A stretch of 64,000 nucleotides of DNA, taken from the NCBI GenBank assembly GCA_035048485.1, contig CM068593.1, positions 888,501-952,500 of the forward strand, in the 5' to 3' direction. Under the pieces are notes generated by a model. The model had not been told where the DNA came from, did no database searches, and saw nothing but the letters and a program-made list of their open reading frames with translations. The translations under genes were made by a program, and so were the position numbers. This DNA comes from Pteria penguin (lineage: Eukaryota; Mollusca; Bivalvia; Pterioida; Pteriidae). Of this stretch, positions 10,301-45,788 are shown in pieces; the first letter of the stretch is position 1, and every line of letters begins with the position of its first letter.

Positions 10301-10794
10301 CTGCTCCTACAGCTTCAGTTTTCCTCTGAGAGATACCTAGAAATACCCATTTGCGCAATTTAACAGAAAATCCAAATAAAAGAATTCGTTACACAAATTT
10401 TAACTTCATGTTGCCGTGATGTCACAATTTGTCCAATTCAGTTATTATCATCATAATTAAAACTCAGGGAAAAGTAGCATTTGCTCAGCTTCTGATATCA
10501 CATATTACGGAGATTAGCAACTAAAAAAATCCATCGAGCTTGTCTTGGATTATTGTGCGTAACTTGTGGTTGGAGTCGCACAGAGACATAATTTTTTCAG
10601 TGACTGGTGAATGTAGATAAGCACATTACCATATATAGAAAAATCATGAACATTCCAACAGCACTTTAAACTAAGAAGGGATTAGGTATTCTGTAACATT
10701 TTGTCCTCATTTTATCTTCTGTCTGCAGGTCATTGGTATCCTCTTCGCATGCTGCCTTGCTCGTGCTCTCAAGAAGGAGTATGAAGTCGTCTAA
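4285..10794 (+). CDS. CD63: CD63-type tetraspanin, C-terminal five exons
   Basis: Tetraspanins are four-span membrane proteins that organise other membrane proteins; CD63 members cycle through late endosomes and lysosomes. Coding exons: 4285-4359, 5338-5430, 7455-7619, 9344-9427 and 10729-10794, all GT-AG and all in phase 0. They encode the end of the third membrane span (FAVLLIIIFILEIAGGIAGY), the large extracellular loop with the diagnostic CCG, PASCC and GC cysteine motifs (six cysteines in all), NYT, NNT and NGT glycosylation sites, the fourth span, and a cytoplasmic tail ending KKEYEVV. That tail has the YxxPhi lysosomal sorting form of CD63 (human tail GYEVM). Exon sizes of 75 and 84 bases match the conserved tetraspanin layout. 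Exons for spans 1 and 2 were not found in 1-4284 and must lie upstream, so the gene is partial here. Introns are loaded with minisatellites and MITEs. Confidence 0.93.
5338..5430 (+). CDS. CD63: Tetraspanin exon: start of large extracellular loop
   Basis: 93 bases between TTGTCAG and GTGAGT. Encodes 31 residues (VEDQLKKVL...WNDVQPT), the charged first helices of the large loop, directly before the CCG exon. Confidence 0.9.
5638..5843 (-). mobile_element. tRNA-derived SINE (minus strand)
   Basis: Read on the minus strand it starts GGCAGCCAGGTAGCGCAGTT (box A region) and has box B GGGTTCGATTCTC, followed by a body with GGTTTCCTCCCACAC, a motif shared by several mollusc SINE cores. It sits inside the early, degenerate part of the repeat array that continues to 6560. 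The tRNA-like head is not expected to be a working tRNA. Confidence 0.75.
5985..6560 (+). repeat. 65-bp minisatellite with splice-like signals, nine copies
   Basis: Nine near-identical units in the intron between tetraspanin exons 5338-5430 and 7455-7619. Each unit has TATATCGTAG (or CATAG/CCTAG), then 27 bases ACCTCTCACATAGTGAGG-TACTTGGAG, then GTAAGTCATTTTG. Eight of nine donors are GTAAGTC and one (near 6476) is GTTAGTC. Degenerate units precede the array at about 5850-5985. Confidence 0.92.
6922..7359. mobile_element. MITE family B copy 1, interrupted by a second MITE
   Basis: Ends are GGGCCCATAAACTGAGAAAA on the left and TTTTCTCAGCATATGGACCC on the right, an inverted pair. Uninterrupted relatives are at 27216-27436 and 52303-52525. 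The middle contains a separate inverted-repeat element at 7091-7301. Confidence 0.8.
7091..7301. mobile_element. MITE with roughly 55-bp inverted repeats, nested in another MITE
   Basis: Left arm runs TGAATTAAAACCATATATTT then GTTCCGCTTCTCTATTTGTC then CCATTGCGGATAAAG; the right arm (about 7240-7301) is its reverse complement with few mismatches. The arms enclose about 100 bases of unique sequence. Confidence 0.85.
7455..7619 (+). CDS. CD63: Tetraspanin exon: CCG and cysteine-rich part of large loop
   Basis: 165 bases between TTTTCAG and GTGAGT. Begins FECCGVNNYTDW, the tetraspanin hallmark, and contains VPASCCKKGKTSC, matching the order of cysteines in CD63. NYT, NNT and NGT are glycosylation sequons. 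Confidence 0.95.
7640..8575. repeat. About 31-bp purine-rich minisatellite
   Basis: Roughly 29 degenerate units of GGGTGAGGGACAGGCTTCTG followed by GTATTAGGGAA, starting only about 20 bases after the exon 7455-7619. Plus strand is very purine-rich. Confidence 0.9.
8950..9127. mobile_element. MITE family A copy 1
   Basis: Ends GAGTTATTTTCCATTATGG and CCCAGATGGGAAGTAAT form the inverted repeat shared with copies at 17568-17766, 40842-41050 and 54688-54853. The inner halves GGTATCTGATGTGAAGCAAT and ATTTATGTCAGAAACTGTCC also pair. Confidence 0.7.
9344..9427 (+). CDS. CD63: Tetraspanin exon: end of large loop and fourth span
   Basis: 84 bases between TTTGCAG and GTAAGA. Starts with the conserved GC of the loop (GCVGQFGQFVKDN) and runs into the fourth membrane span (VGGVGLGFAFVQ). 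Confidence 0.93.
9510..9672. mobile_element. Short MITE family A relative
   Basis: Left GAGTTATCTTCCCTGGGTAT and right AAATGGGAAATAACTCTGTA are inverted relatives of the family A ends; the interior is unrelated to the longer copies. Confidence 0.5.
9745..9880 (-). mobile_element. Interspersed repeat, copy 3 of 3 (reverse)
   Basis: Reverse complement of part of 915-1110: TTTGGGAAAAATTCGGACAA, then CCATTGGGAAAGGTCCTTAT, then GACCTGATTTGAAG and an A run. Confidence 0.5.
10729..10794 (+). CDS. CD63: Tetraspanin last coding exon with YEVV tail
   Basis: Follows a GTCTGCAG acceptor and ends with TAA at 10792-10794. Encodes VIGILFACCLARALKKEYEV plus V: end of span 4, the palmitoylatable cysteine pair, and the YxxPhi sorting signal of CD63. 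Confidence 0.93.
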   Translation, partial: VIGILFACCLARALKKEYEVV

Positions 10795-12290
10795 GATGGA
10801 GAACCAGTCAGGGGACAAGGTTGATGCTAACAGCAACTCCTTCAAACATTCTGTATGAACATCAGTGTATTTTGCAGTTGTTCTTCTCACTAAATTCCAG
10901 CTTGTAATCGCTAGTATGATGTTATGCCTTCACAGTTGATACATACTTTATTCATTTTGTGATTCTAATGTGTGTGCTTATCATAGAGTTGGATGTCTAT
11001 CATTTTAAAAATGGTTTTTGCAAAATGGATGAAGGTTTAGAAATTTATTTTACTACTTTTCCTTAGACCATTGGTTAAATACAATGATAACCATATCACT
11101 ATAAAAATCTGGATGTAAAAGGCCTGTCCCCATGGCAACCAAAAAAAAAGAAGAAAAAGATAGTAATCTTGCTGATATTGTTATACACATGTAGATTAAG
11201 TTTATCTCTAAATATTGATGTGACGTTATAATGAACAATAAACACATTATCTTTGGTTACCAGGGTTACAGTCAGAACGTAGTTAGCCGTTATATATATA
11301 TAAATCCTATCTGTACTGCAATCTGTTACTCTTTTCAATGGTTGGTTGTTGCTAGGGAGAAGCTGTTTTCTTATTTTTCATGTTGTATGCACATGTTACA
11401 TGTATGCGTGGCTTTTCATGAATTTTACGTCATTTTCACATTTTTGCTTGTTTACTTAATAAGCATAAACAAAGGACGATAATCATCTTTCAGAAAATGT
11501 ATCATTCAGCGCTAAATGAATTTCTCACTCTTGTTGGCTTCACTTTATGATTTTCTGCTTTTGAAATTTACTTAATATTTGTGTTATGAAAGAGAAGTTG
11601 ACCTGCTGCCAGGTAGATAGACTTATGGGGTAAGGAAGATAACTCTGTTTGGACCTTTAATTTTTTTCAGTTGGAGACATTCTCTAGTTTGCAAGAACTT
11701 GACAGGAATCAAGCTTGTATGATTTGGGTATTTTTGAGCAATTTACATAAGTTTGTTACTCTTACTGTTTCATCAATTTCATTGTTATCAATTTTTTGTT
11801 TCTATAAAGTTATTTTTGCTACAATTCTGCTATATATCTTTTTTCACTGCCTATTTAGAATGCTTAAAACTTTATAAATGAATTATATTGTCACTTTTTA
11901 AAAGACAAAGGCATCTTTGTTCATGTTGTAAAATTCTGTTGATTAGATCTGAAAAAAGTCACAAAAAGGAGAATGTTGAGTATAGAAAATATATTTTTTC
12001 ACATACAAGACCCAAGATGAAAGATATTTTTTAAGTATTTTGTTTTGCACAGTCTAAATGAGATTATTGAAGAAATATTATTTATTTTAAATTAATCAAT
12101 AATCATTCAAAGTCATCAAAGGACAGTTTATGATCTATAAACGTTAAGAACAACATTTTAATGTTGTCTTTCAGTGTGATTTGCATGTACAAATGCATAA
12201 ATAACTATTAATCTCTTTAGAAATTAACATCTATATTTCCATCATAATATAGTGTGCATGTGACTATTTTGAAAGTAGAAATAAAAAAAT
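10795..12290 (+). other. Probable 3' UTR of the tetraspanin gene
   Basis: No convincing gene. AT-rich sequence with AATAAA at 11237-11242 and again at 12280-12285; either could be the poly(A) signal, so the UTR is about 450 or 1,490 bases. Short open frames here have no recognisable content. Confidence 0.5.
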
Positions 12291-12379
12291 TCTCTTATTT
12301 TGTGTTCTTGATGATTTTTAAGGCCCCCCCCCCTATATATGACCAGGAGTATATACATGGCCCGGCCATGTTTGTAGCG

Positions 12380-14090
12380 TGTGACTTTGGGTTGAGGTGC
12401 TCAGGCTATGAATGTGTGTAGCTTATGATCTTGTAGTGTTGTGCTTGGGCTGTGATGGGTATAGCTTGTGACCTCGAGGTAAGGTGCTCCTGGTATATTT
12501 GTGTGTAGCTTGTGACCATGATATGTTGTGCTTGGGCTATGTACATATGTGGCTGGTGACCTTGAGGTGCGGTGCTCGGGCTGTGTATCTGTAGCTTGAC
12601 CTGGAAGTGAGGTGATAATTTTTGGATGTGTGTAGTATGTGACCTTGAGGTGAGGTGCTCTTGCTATGTATGTATTAAGCTTGTCACATTGAAGTGAAAC
12701 ATTTATGCAATGTTTGTGTTTAGCTTGTGACCTTGAGGCGAGGTGCTTAGGCTGACATGTTTAGCTTGTGACCTTGAAGTGAGGTGCTCTGACTATATAT
12801 GTGTGTAGCTTTTAACCTTGAGGTGAGGTGCTCTGGCTATGTTTGTGTGTAGCTTGTGACTTTGAGGTAAGATACTCTGGCTATCTTTGTGTGCAGCTTG
12901 TGACCTTGAGGTAGGGTACTCTGGCTGTGTTTGTGTGTAGCTTGTGACCTTGAGGTAAGGCACTCTGGCTATGTGACCTTGAGTTAAGGTACTCTGGCTA
13001 TGTTTGTTTGTAGCTTGTGACCATGAGGTAAGGTACTCTGGCTATGTGCCCTTGAGGTAAGATACTCTGGCTATGTTTTTGTGCAGCTTGTGACCTTGAG
13101 ATAAGGTACTCTGGCTATGTTTGTGTGTAGCTTGTGACCTTGAGGTAAGGTACTCTGGCTTTGTTTGTGTGTAGCTTGTGACCTTGAGGTAAGGTGCTCT
13201 GGCTATGTTTGTGTGTAGCTTGTGACCTTGAGGTAAGGCACTCTGGCTATGTGACCTTGAGGTAAGGTATTCTGGCTATGTTTGTGTGTAGCTTGTTACC
13301 TTGAGGTAAGGCACTCTGGCTATGTGACCTTGAGTTAAGGTACTCTGGCTATGTTTGTGTGCAGCTTGTGACCTTGAGGTAAGGTACTCTGGCTATGTTT
13401 GTGTCTAGCTTGTGACCTTGAGGTAAGGCACTCTGGCTATGTGACCTTGAGTTAAGGTACTCTGGCTATGTTTGTGTGTAGCTTGTGACCTTGAGGTAAA
13501 ATGCTCTGGCTATGTTTGTGTGTAGCTTGTGACCTTGAGGTAAGGTGCTCTGGCTATGTTTGTGTGTTGCTTGTGGCCTTGAGGTGAGGCACTCTGGCTA
13601 TGTGACCTTGAGGTAGGGCACTCTGGCTATGTTTGTGTGTAGCTTGTGACCTTGAGGTAAGGTACTCGGCTTTGTTTGTGTGTAGCTTGTGACCTTGAGG
13701 TAAGGTGCTCTGGCTATGTTTGTGTGTAGCTTGTGACTTTGAGGTAAGGCACTCTGGCTATGTGACCTTGAGTTAAGGTACTCTGGCTATGTATGTTTGT
13801 AGCTTGTGACCATGAGGTAAGGTACTCTGGCTATGTGACCTTGAGGTAAGGTACTCTGGCTGTGTTTGTGTCTAGCTTGTGACCTTGTGGTAAGGCACTC
13901 TGGCTATGTTTGTGTGTAGCTTGTGACCTTGCGGTAAGGCACTCTGGCTATGTTTGTGTGTAGCTTGTGACCTTGAGGTAAGGTACTCTGGCTTTGTTTG
14001 TGTGTACCTTGTAACCTTGAGGTAAGGTACTCTGACTGTGTTTGTGTGTAGCTTGTGACGATGAGTTGAGGTGCTCCTCCGAACAGTGAA
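12380..14090 (+). repeat. 1.7-kb minisatellite, about 46-bp unit
   Basis: Units of TTTGTGTGTAGCTTGTGACC then TTGAGGTAAGGTACTCTGGC then TATG, mixed with a shorter form lacking the GTTTGTGTGTAGCTT part (CTATGTGACCTTGAG). The left half is more degenerate than the right, as if growth was from the right. Most units contain GAGGTAAG. Confidence 0.92.
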
Positions 14091-14334
14091 ATTTGTCTTC
14101 TATCTCACTTGGGCCTTGCTCACCCAAGTCAAATGCTCAGTTAACTATAATAACGATACGTTCCTCGTCTGTCTTTTGTCTGTGTAGTCCATCCTAACTT
14201 TTAAACATTGTCAGCAACTTCTTTTGAATCAATGAAAGAACTTTGATGAAATACATGTATGGCACGAATCAAATTCTGAAGGCACCCCTCCCCCCACCCC
14301 CACACAAAAGTGTATGTTTCTCTTCCAGATCCAT

Positions 14335-15267
14335 AAAGGGTGGATCCAGTGTAGAGCGATATACATAAAGGGTGGATCCAGTGTAGAGCAATATACATAA
14401 AGGGTGGATCCAGTGTAGAGCGATATACATAAAGGGTGGATCCAGTGTAGAGCAATATACATAAAGGGTGGATCCAGTGTAGAGCGATATACATAAAGGG
14501 TGGATCCAGTGTAGAGCAATATACATAAAAGGTGGATCCAGCGTAGAGCAATATACATAGAGGGTGGATCCAGTGTAGAGCGATACACATAAAAGGTGGA
14601 TCCAGCGTAGAGCAATATACATAGAGGGTGGATCCAGTGTAGAGCAATATACATAAAGGGTGGATCCAGTGTAGAGCAATATACACAAAGGGTGGATCCA
14701 GTGTAGAGCGATATACATAAAAGGTGGATCCAGTGTAGAGCAATATACATAAAGGGTGGATCCAGTGTAGAGCGATATACATAAAAGGTGGATCCAGCGT
14801 AGAGCAATATACATAGAGGGTGGATCCAGTGTAGAGCGATATACATAAAAGGTGGATCCAGCGTAGAGCAATATACATAGAGGGTGGATCCAGTGTAGAG
14901 CAATATACATAAAGGGTGGATCCAGTGTAGAGCAATATACATAAAGGGTGGATCCAGTGTAGAGCGATATACATAAAGGGTGGATCCAGTGTAGAGCAAT
15001 ATACATAAAGGGTGGATCCAGTGTAGAGCAATACACATAAAGGGTGGATCCAGTGTAGAGCGATATACATAGAGGGTGGATCCAGTGTAGAGCAATATAC
15101 ATAAAGGGTGGATCCAGTGTAGAGCAATATACATAAAGGGTGGATCCAGTGTAGAGCGATATACATAAAGGGTGGATCCAGTGTAGAGCGATATACATAA
15201 AGGGTGGATCCAGTGTAGAGCAATATACATAAAGGGTGGATCCAGTGTAGAGCAATATACATAGAGG
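14335..15267. repeat. 32-bp minisatellite, about 29 copies
   Basis: Very homogeneous units of GGTGGATCCAGTGTAGAGC then GATATACATAAAG with a few recurring variants (GCG for GTG, CAATATAC for CGATATAC, ATAGAG for ATAAAG). Each unit carries GGATCC. Period 32 is not a multiple of three, and the unit lacks stops on the minus strand in all frames, so three long overlapping minus-strand frames are open through the whole array. Confidence 0.95.
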
Positions 15268-16437
15268 CTCCAGAGGATACCATCCTTTGACAAAATTCTT
15301 CCTCAGATCGGCTGCATAGATCATCAAACTGAATGTGTTTAAGTGATCTAGAGTTGCTATTGGGACTGCAATCCAGAACCTCTGTATTCAAGCTCACTTA
15401 ACCATCTGATCCATGTCGGTTCACAATAAAAAAAGAAAGGAACCGAAAAACAGAAACAAGGACAAAATCTTTTTAATTTCAACAAAAAGGCATTGTCACA
15501 TGGAATTCAAGTGAATATCCAAGCCCTTTATCCTACTGTTCACAAGTGATGACCGGTGGTGAAGTTTTTTTGCTAGATGTAGAAAAACACTGAAACAGAC
15601 AGACAGACCAAAAACTATCACCCAATCTCTGATTCCATGGACATAAAAAAATACATGAAGAACAGTAGATCTTTCACATTGATTTATAATTATTTCGTAT
15701 AAAACAATTTACAATTCCATAAAAGAATTCCTGTAAAGAGTATAGTAACAATATTTTGTAAATTGAATGGACGGAATTTTTCTGACCCAAGAGGATGATT
15801 AACTGAATATAGCTGACATAAATCTATTCTCTACATATATCACAGTTTTATTTATAAATACAAATAATAAAACAAATACATATTCTTCCAATTAAGCCAA
15901 AAAATTTTAATGTTCAGATTTTCAACCAGATTTAGAGCTAAGATGAGGGAATGGGTTCACATGTAAAATATTTCAACCTAAAGCTTTCTTATGATATTAC
16001 TATAATTTACTCTGCTTTGTGAATCTGAACTTTTCATCTACAACAGCTCGCCAAGACACAATGTATTCATTTACATTGCAGATAATTTTAGATGACCACA
16101 GATTGAATTAGATAAACCTTGCTCCTACATATGCTGTGAAACCTTTTAAACAATCTCAAATGCAGAAAAAAATTATTCAGGATTAAAGGAAGATCAAAAT
16201 CTAAACATGAACTCTAACTTTGGTTCTCTGAAACATGTATTAAAATTCTCATTATCTATTACATAAATAAGACTTGCAATTTATTTATTAGTTTTTCTTT
16301 TCTAAATTCAACAACATCCTTAATAATTTCCATTTACATGATATTTTCTTCCAGTATCAATAGAAACATGAATGTGTACGTGTCTTTAAAGATTGTTATT
16401 TTGCAAGATGGCTGTAATCTCTTTGGTGTTTGGTTGC
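15268..16437 (-). other. Probable 3' UTR and downstream flank of ODAD2
   Basis: AT-rich with no gene seen. On the minus strand AATAAA occurs at the TTTATT near 15847 and near 16280, possible poly(A) signals for ODAD2 at about 150 or 600 bases past the stop. Confidence 0.45.
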
Positions 16438-41990
<25,553 letters not shown>

Positions 41991-42016
41991 TGTGAAGATA
42001 TCTTCACTTCAAAGAC

Positions 42017-43814
42017 CTGAAATATTTATATCATGTTTTATTTTTTATGTCAGAAAATACAAGTTCTATAATGTTACATGTTTTTATATTCATATTGACT
42101 TATTCAATTGAACTGTAGAGTGGTAATATTGGACAATAAAATGATAAATGTTTCCTCAAAAGTCAATTTATATCATGATGACTTAGATTCAAGGGGAATA
42201 TTTGATTAATTTGTCGTGCAATGTTACAGCTTCACTGTTAATATGAAGAGGATAGAAAATTTTGTTCACAAATAATGATTTTTTTTATGTCTTGGTATTT
42301 TGAAAATCCTTTGTGTTTGCTTATTGGTTCTTGTTTTATATCACACAAAGAACTTTTTATTTTAATCAATATGACAGTCTAAACTCTAATGCATCGATCG
42401 TTATGCCGGCTCATAACTGCCTAAAAGCAATGCTACATCCTGGCTATTAAAACGCTATGTACATACAACATGTATGATGTATAAAAACTCTGTATTTACT
42501 TCCTAGCCATTAATGAACTGTCTGTAATTGAATTTACCCTATGAACATAGGGTCTGCAAGTGAAGTTTATTTCATTTACACAAAATGTTTTGTAATATTT
42601 CATTGCAATAATAGTATTTCTTTCCATATCTAAATCATACTACATGTAGTAGGTAAATTTAAATGAAACATCTTAATAGTCCCCACGAAGGGAAGTGTCA
42701 TAAAACAAAGTACAATTAACTCAGTATTAACAATATTTCGGTCTCCTGACCTTCTTCTAGTGAATTTTATTGGTATTGGTGGCTTAAGTTATGTAATATC
42801 CATTATATTTCATAATCGATATATGAAAAATAGCCAATAAATAAATAAATACCAATAAAATTCACTAGAGGAAGGTCAGGAGACCGAAATATTGTGAATA
42901 ATGAGTTAATTAAATTTAAATGAACTGAATTTTTTTTTCTCTCTCTCTTTTCATTTTCACAACAACACAACACAACACACCCCCCCCACACCCCCCAATC
43001 TAATCTATTTTTTATCGAAATGTGGTCATAAAAATAGTTTTGGCCACTTAGCCATATTCCGAAAGCATACATAGCAAATTTTTCAATGCTATATATCACA
43101 TAGCAGCAAAGTCCTCAAATTCTTAATGTCATAATCTTGAAAACCTTGGGGTCAAATAAGAAGAATTGTAGATCCTATACCTGAGGATCGAGTCTGGTTG
43201 GGATTGTTTGCGGGGCAGGCCCTAATTATTATCATAAGGGCACGATGAAACTTGTATTGTATGTTTCAATACAAAAATTACGAGTGAATATGAGTAAAGT
43301 TTGTATCAAACTATTATGAAATGAAGATTTGTAAAAGATTTTACATCATAAGCTTTGTATTTGTCGTCTCTTAAATTTTACATAACTTTGTATTTGTCAT
43401 CTCTTAAATTTTTCATAGCTGTGTATTTGTCATCTCTTAAATTGCTTGATAAAGGTCGTGAGGCTGAAAATTTGCAACATAGAGTGTTTGTGTTCCTTTA
43501 CTTATTATGAATTGCATTAATTACTTTCAGAATAACCATGGCATGGCCATGTATGGTTCATGAATGTAAGAATTTTGCTAGTTCATACCTGATATATTTT
43601 CTCATTTTGTTTTTATTGGGCAGAAAAACGAATGACTTTTACAACACATTTTGCAGTATCCTCTACTCTACAGTAACCTCATTGCTCATAACATTCTTTC
43701 TTCCACCAAGGGAGAAAACTCTTCAAAGTGGGAACATTTCTCTACTATTGTTATTTTACATTAGCAATTTAGTTTATGGCATCTGTCTTTCGATGCAAAT
43801 TTTCAACTATTTAC
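42017..43814. other. Probable ODAD2 intron in the 5' UTR
   Basis: No coding exon recognised. Contains the inverted-repeat element at 42720-42905 and three copies of a 36-bp unit (TTGTATTTGTCATCTCTTAA) at 43355-43445. Confidence 0.45.
42720..42905. mobile_element. MITE-like inverted repeat
   Basis: Left AATATTTCGGTCTCCTGACC then TTCTTCTAGTGAATTTTATT; right is the reverse complement, AATAAAATTCACTAGAGGAA then GGTCAGGAGACCGAAATATT. Arms about 55 bases, spacer about 70. Confidence 0.85.
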
Positions 43815-43935
43815 CTTAAAGACTGTTGTTCTTCCGCCGCCTTGTTAATCTGTACTAGTTTACATTCAGATTGGTTGTCAGGGGTTAGCGCGCCGACGCA
43901 ACAGGATGTTGTCAATGTAAATACCAAAACCATAC
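43815..43935 (-). promoter_or_regulatory. ODAD2: Candidate ODAD2 untranslated first exon and core promoter
   Basis: On the minus strand a locally GC-rich stretch (CGTCGGCGCGCTAAC) is followed by CAACCAATCTG (CCAAT box form) and then by AACAAGGCGGCGGAAGAAC up to TTTAAG and a GTAAAT donor at 43814. This is the only GC-rich island upstream of the start-codon exon and has the right orientation. No TATA box seen; transcript data would settle it. Confidence 0.35.
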
Positions 43936-44407
43936 ATGTAGCACGGAGAGGACAAGTATCTCTTCTACGGAGCTAACAATATTCAGAATAGAACTGTTAT
44001 AACACATGGGATTTGATGAGTCTTGTATCCATTTCAGTCATCAAAATACACGTTTTAAACAGTTCGATGACCAAAAAAGAGGGTTGGGATTAATGACAAA
44101 AAGATAAGGTGGGGATTACGTCCCTTGTTTTACGCGTTTTACATCTTTCGTTCGTTTCTACAGTAGTACTGTACAGACTAAGTGTAGATTTGGCAGGTAG
44201 AGTGGAAGAGAGAGGGGGGGGGATGGATGGGTTGGAGATAGAAATAGCAAGGTTGGGTGGGGTGGGGTGGGTCACCAAAACAACGTAGCACGGTCTTGGA
44301 TGTACGCGTACGCGTACTCTGACCTTCACCCTAAAAATAACAGTTTTGAACTTAGTTGCCGTTGGGGGCATTAGTGTTTCACAAAGACTGCTTGTTTTTA
44401 TTTATTA
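43936..44407. other. Intergenic, no gene seen
   Basis: Contains a purine-rich GAGAGAGGGGGGGGATGG stretch and a GGTGGGGTGGGGTGGG tract near 44250-44270 that could form a G-quadruplex; nothing else. Confidence 0.5.
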
Positions 44408-44985
44408 TAAGTCCCCTACGGGCATCGCCGAAGGGGACTATAGGTTTGCACTCCGTCCGTCTGTCCGTCCGTCAGTCCGTCAGTCACACACACGTTTTCC
44501 GGACTTTTTTTCTAAACGCTTGTAGATATTCATCCAATTTTTGGTGTGTGAGTCTACCACCATGAGTTACAGATCAAGTTCGAGTTCCGTGTCGGTCCAC
44601 CGATTTTTACGGAATTACGACCCTTGGAATTAGAAAATTTCTTTAAAATGGCAGTTTTCCGCAATTTTTTTTCTAAACGCTTGTAGATATTCATCCAATT
44701 TTTGGTGTGTGAGTCTACCACCATGAGTTACAGATAAAGCTGGAGTTTGTATTTGATTCGCTGATTTTGACGAAGTTTTGGACTTACAAAATTCTGTTAT
44801 ACATGCTGATTTGGACCCATTTTTGTGGTAAGTACATGTACTATTTTATGTAAACTATATGTGTATATTGCATTTGCTTCCTCATTAGCTGTCATAATCT
44901 TGAATATGGCAGCGAGAAAAATTTGAGGTTGTGTGTGTGTTTTGGGGGTCTTAGTTTTTCATTTGCCGGTAGGGGACTTAGTATT
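44408..44985. mobile_element. Non-autonomous repeat with AAGTCCCCTAC ends
   Basis: Left end AAGTCCCCTACGGGCAT and right end GGTAGGGGACTTAG are inverted. A roughly 155-base internal segment containing CTAAACGCTTGTAGATATTC and GTGTGTGAGTCTACCACCAT is present twice in tandem. Confidence 0.65.
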
Positions 44986-45147
44986 GCCTAAGCAATACTT
45001 TCAGAATGCTTGCTATTAATATTTTACATGTATATCATTTACATGTATACCACTTACATGTGTATTACACTAAAACTACGTAGCTGGTCATTGAAAAGAA
45101 GGGGGTTCGGTTGCAACTTGAACGAAGTGCATAAAAAAAAAAAAAAA

Positions 45148-45149
<2 letters not shown>

Positions 45150-45187
<38 letters not shown>
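45150..45187. repeat. (GA)n microsatellite
   Basis: Pure GA repeat after an A run. Confidence 0.95.
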
Positions 45188-45189
<2 letters not shown>

Positions 45190-45631
45190 TTGTCATTTAC
45201 CTGGGCAATATTATATAACGTTAATATGCCATTTATGAATAATCTTTTATAATCATTAAGTATAATAGATATCTACATTTCCTAAAATCTTTTGTTCTGA
45301 ATACCAAATGTACCATAATTTTAGAGTCAAGTGTTATTCCTTTTGAAATGGTGGGGGATGCCCCCCCCCCCCCCCCTTCTTTGACCTCCGTTCATTACAT
45401 TGGTTTTTTTACACCTTAAAGAAGATTTATACATCCGACTACAGCAATTCCAATTCTAAACAGCATTCCTGGAAAGCCCTTTCGCAGCTGTTTGGTTCTC
45501 ACCTTTCCAGGTGATTTGTCGCTTTTTAGAATGACGTAGGAAGATCCATTGACGCTGAATACATTAATTATCAAATAACATACATATATAGATACAGATA
45601 GTATTTTTGTGATGATCTCAACAAGACCTGC

Positions 45632-45788
45632 ATGTTGACTATGGCTCTCGTCATAACTTCAGTCATGCTGTTCTGGCTATGCATGTGGTATGTGGAGGCC
45701 AACGTGCAAGTGTGTGGATCAGAGCTCACAGATCTACTCTCCCTCCTCTGCGGAGAAGACCTCCAGCACGTGGAGAAAAGACTAGCAG
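45632..45788 (+). CDS. Insulin-like peptide exon 1: signal peptide and B chain
   Basis: Hydrophobic LVITSVMLFWLCMWYVEA leader, then NVQVCGSELTDLLSLLCGED and the dibasic KR site; donor GTAGAT. Confidence 0.92.

Noticed and set aside
14201..15397. Three long overlapping minus-strand frames (about 350-398 codons) as protein genes
   Set aside because: They are produced by one 32-bp stop-free repeat unit; no start context, domain or splice support. Kept only as a repeat and a finding.
43538..43819. 93-codon plus-strand frame with hydrophobic residues
   Set aside because: Hydrophobicity follows from T-rich sequence; no homology and it overlaps the likely ODAD2 5' region on the other strand.
43850..43930. 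RFX X-box at the candidate ODAD2 promoter
   Set aside because: GTTG and CAAC half-sites are present but face outward instead of forming the GTTGCC...GGCAAC arrangement.
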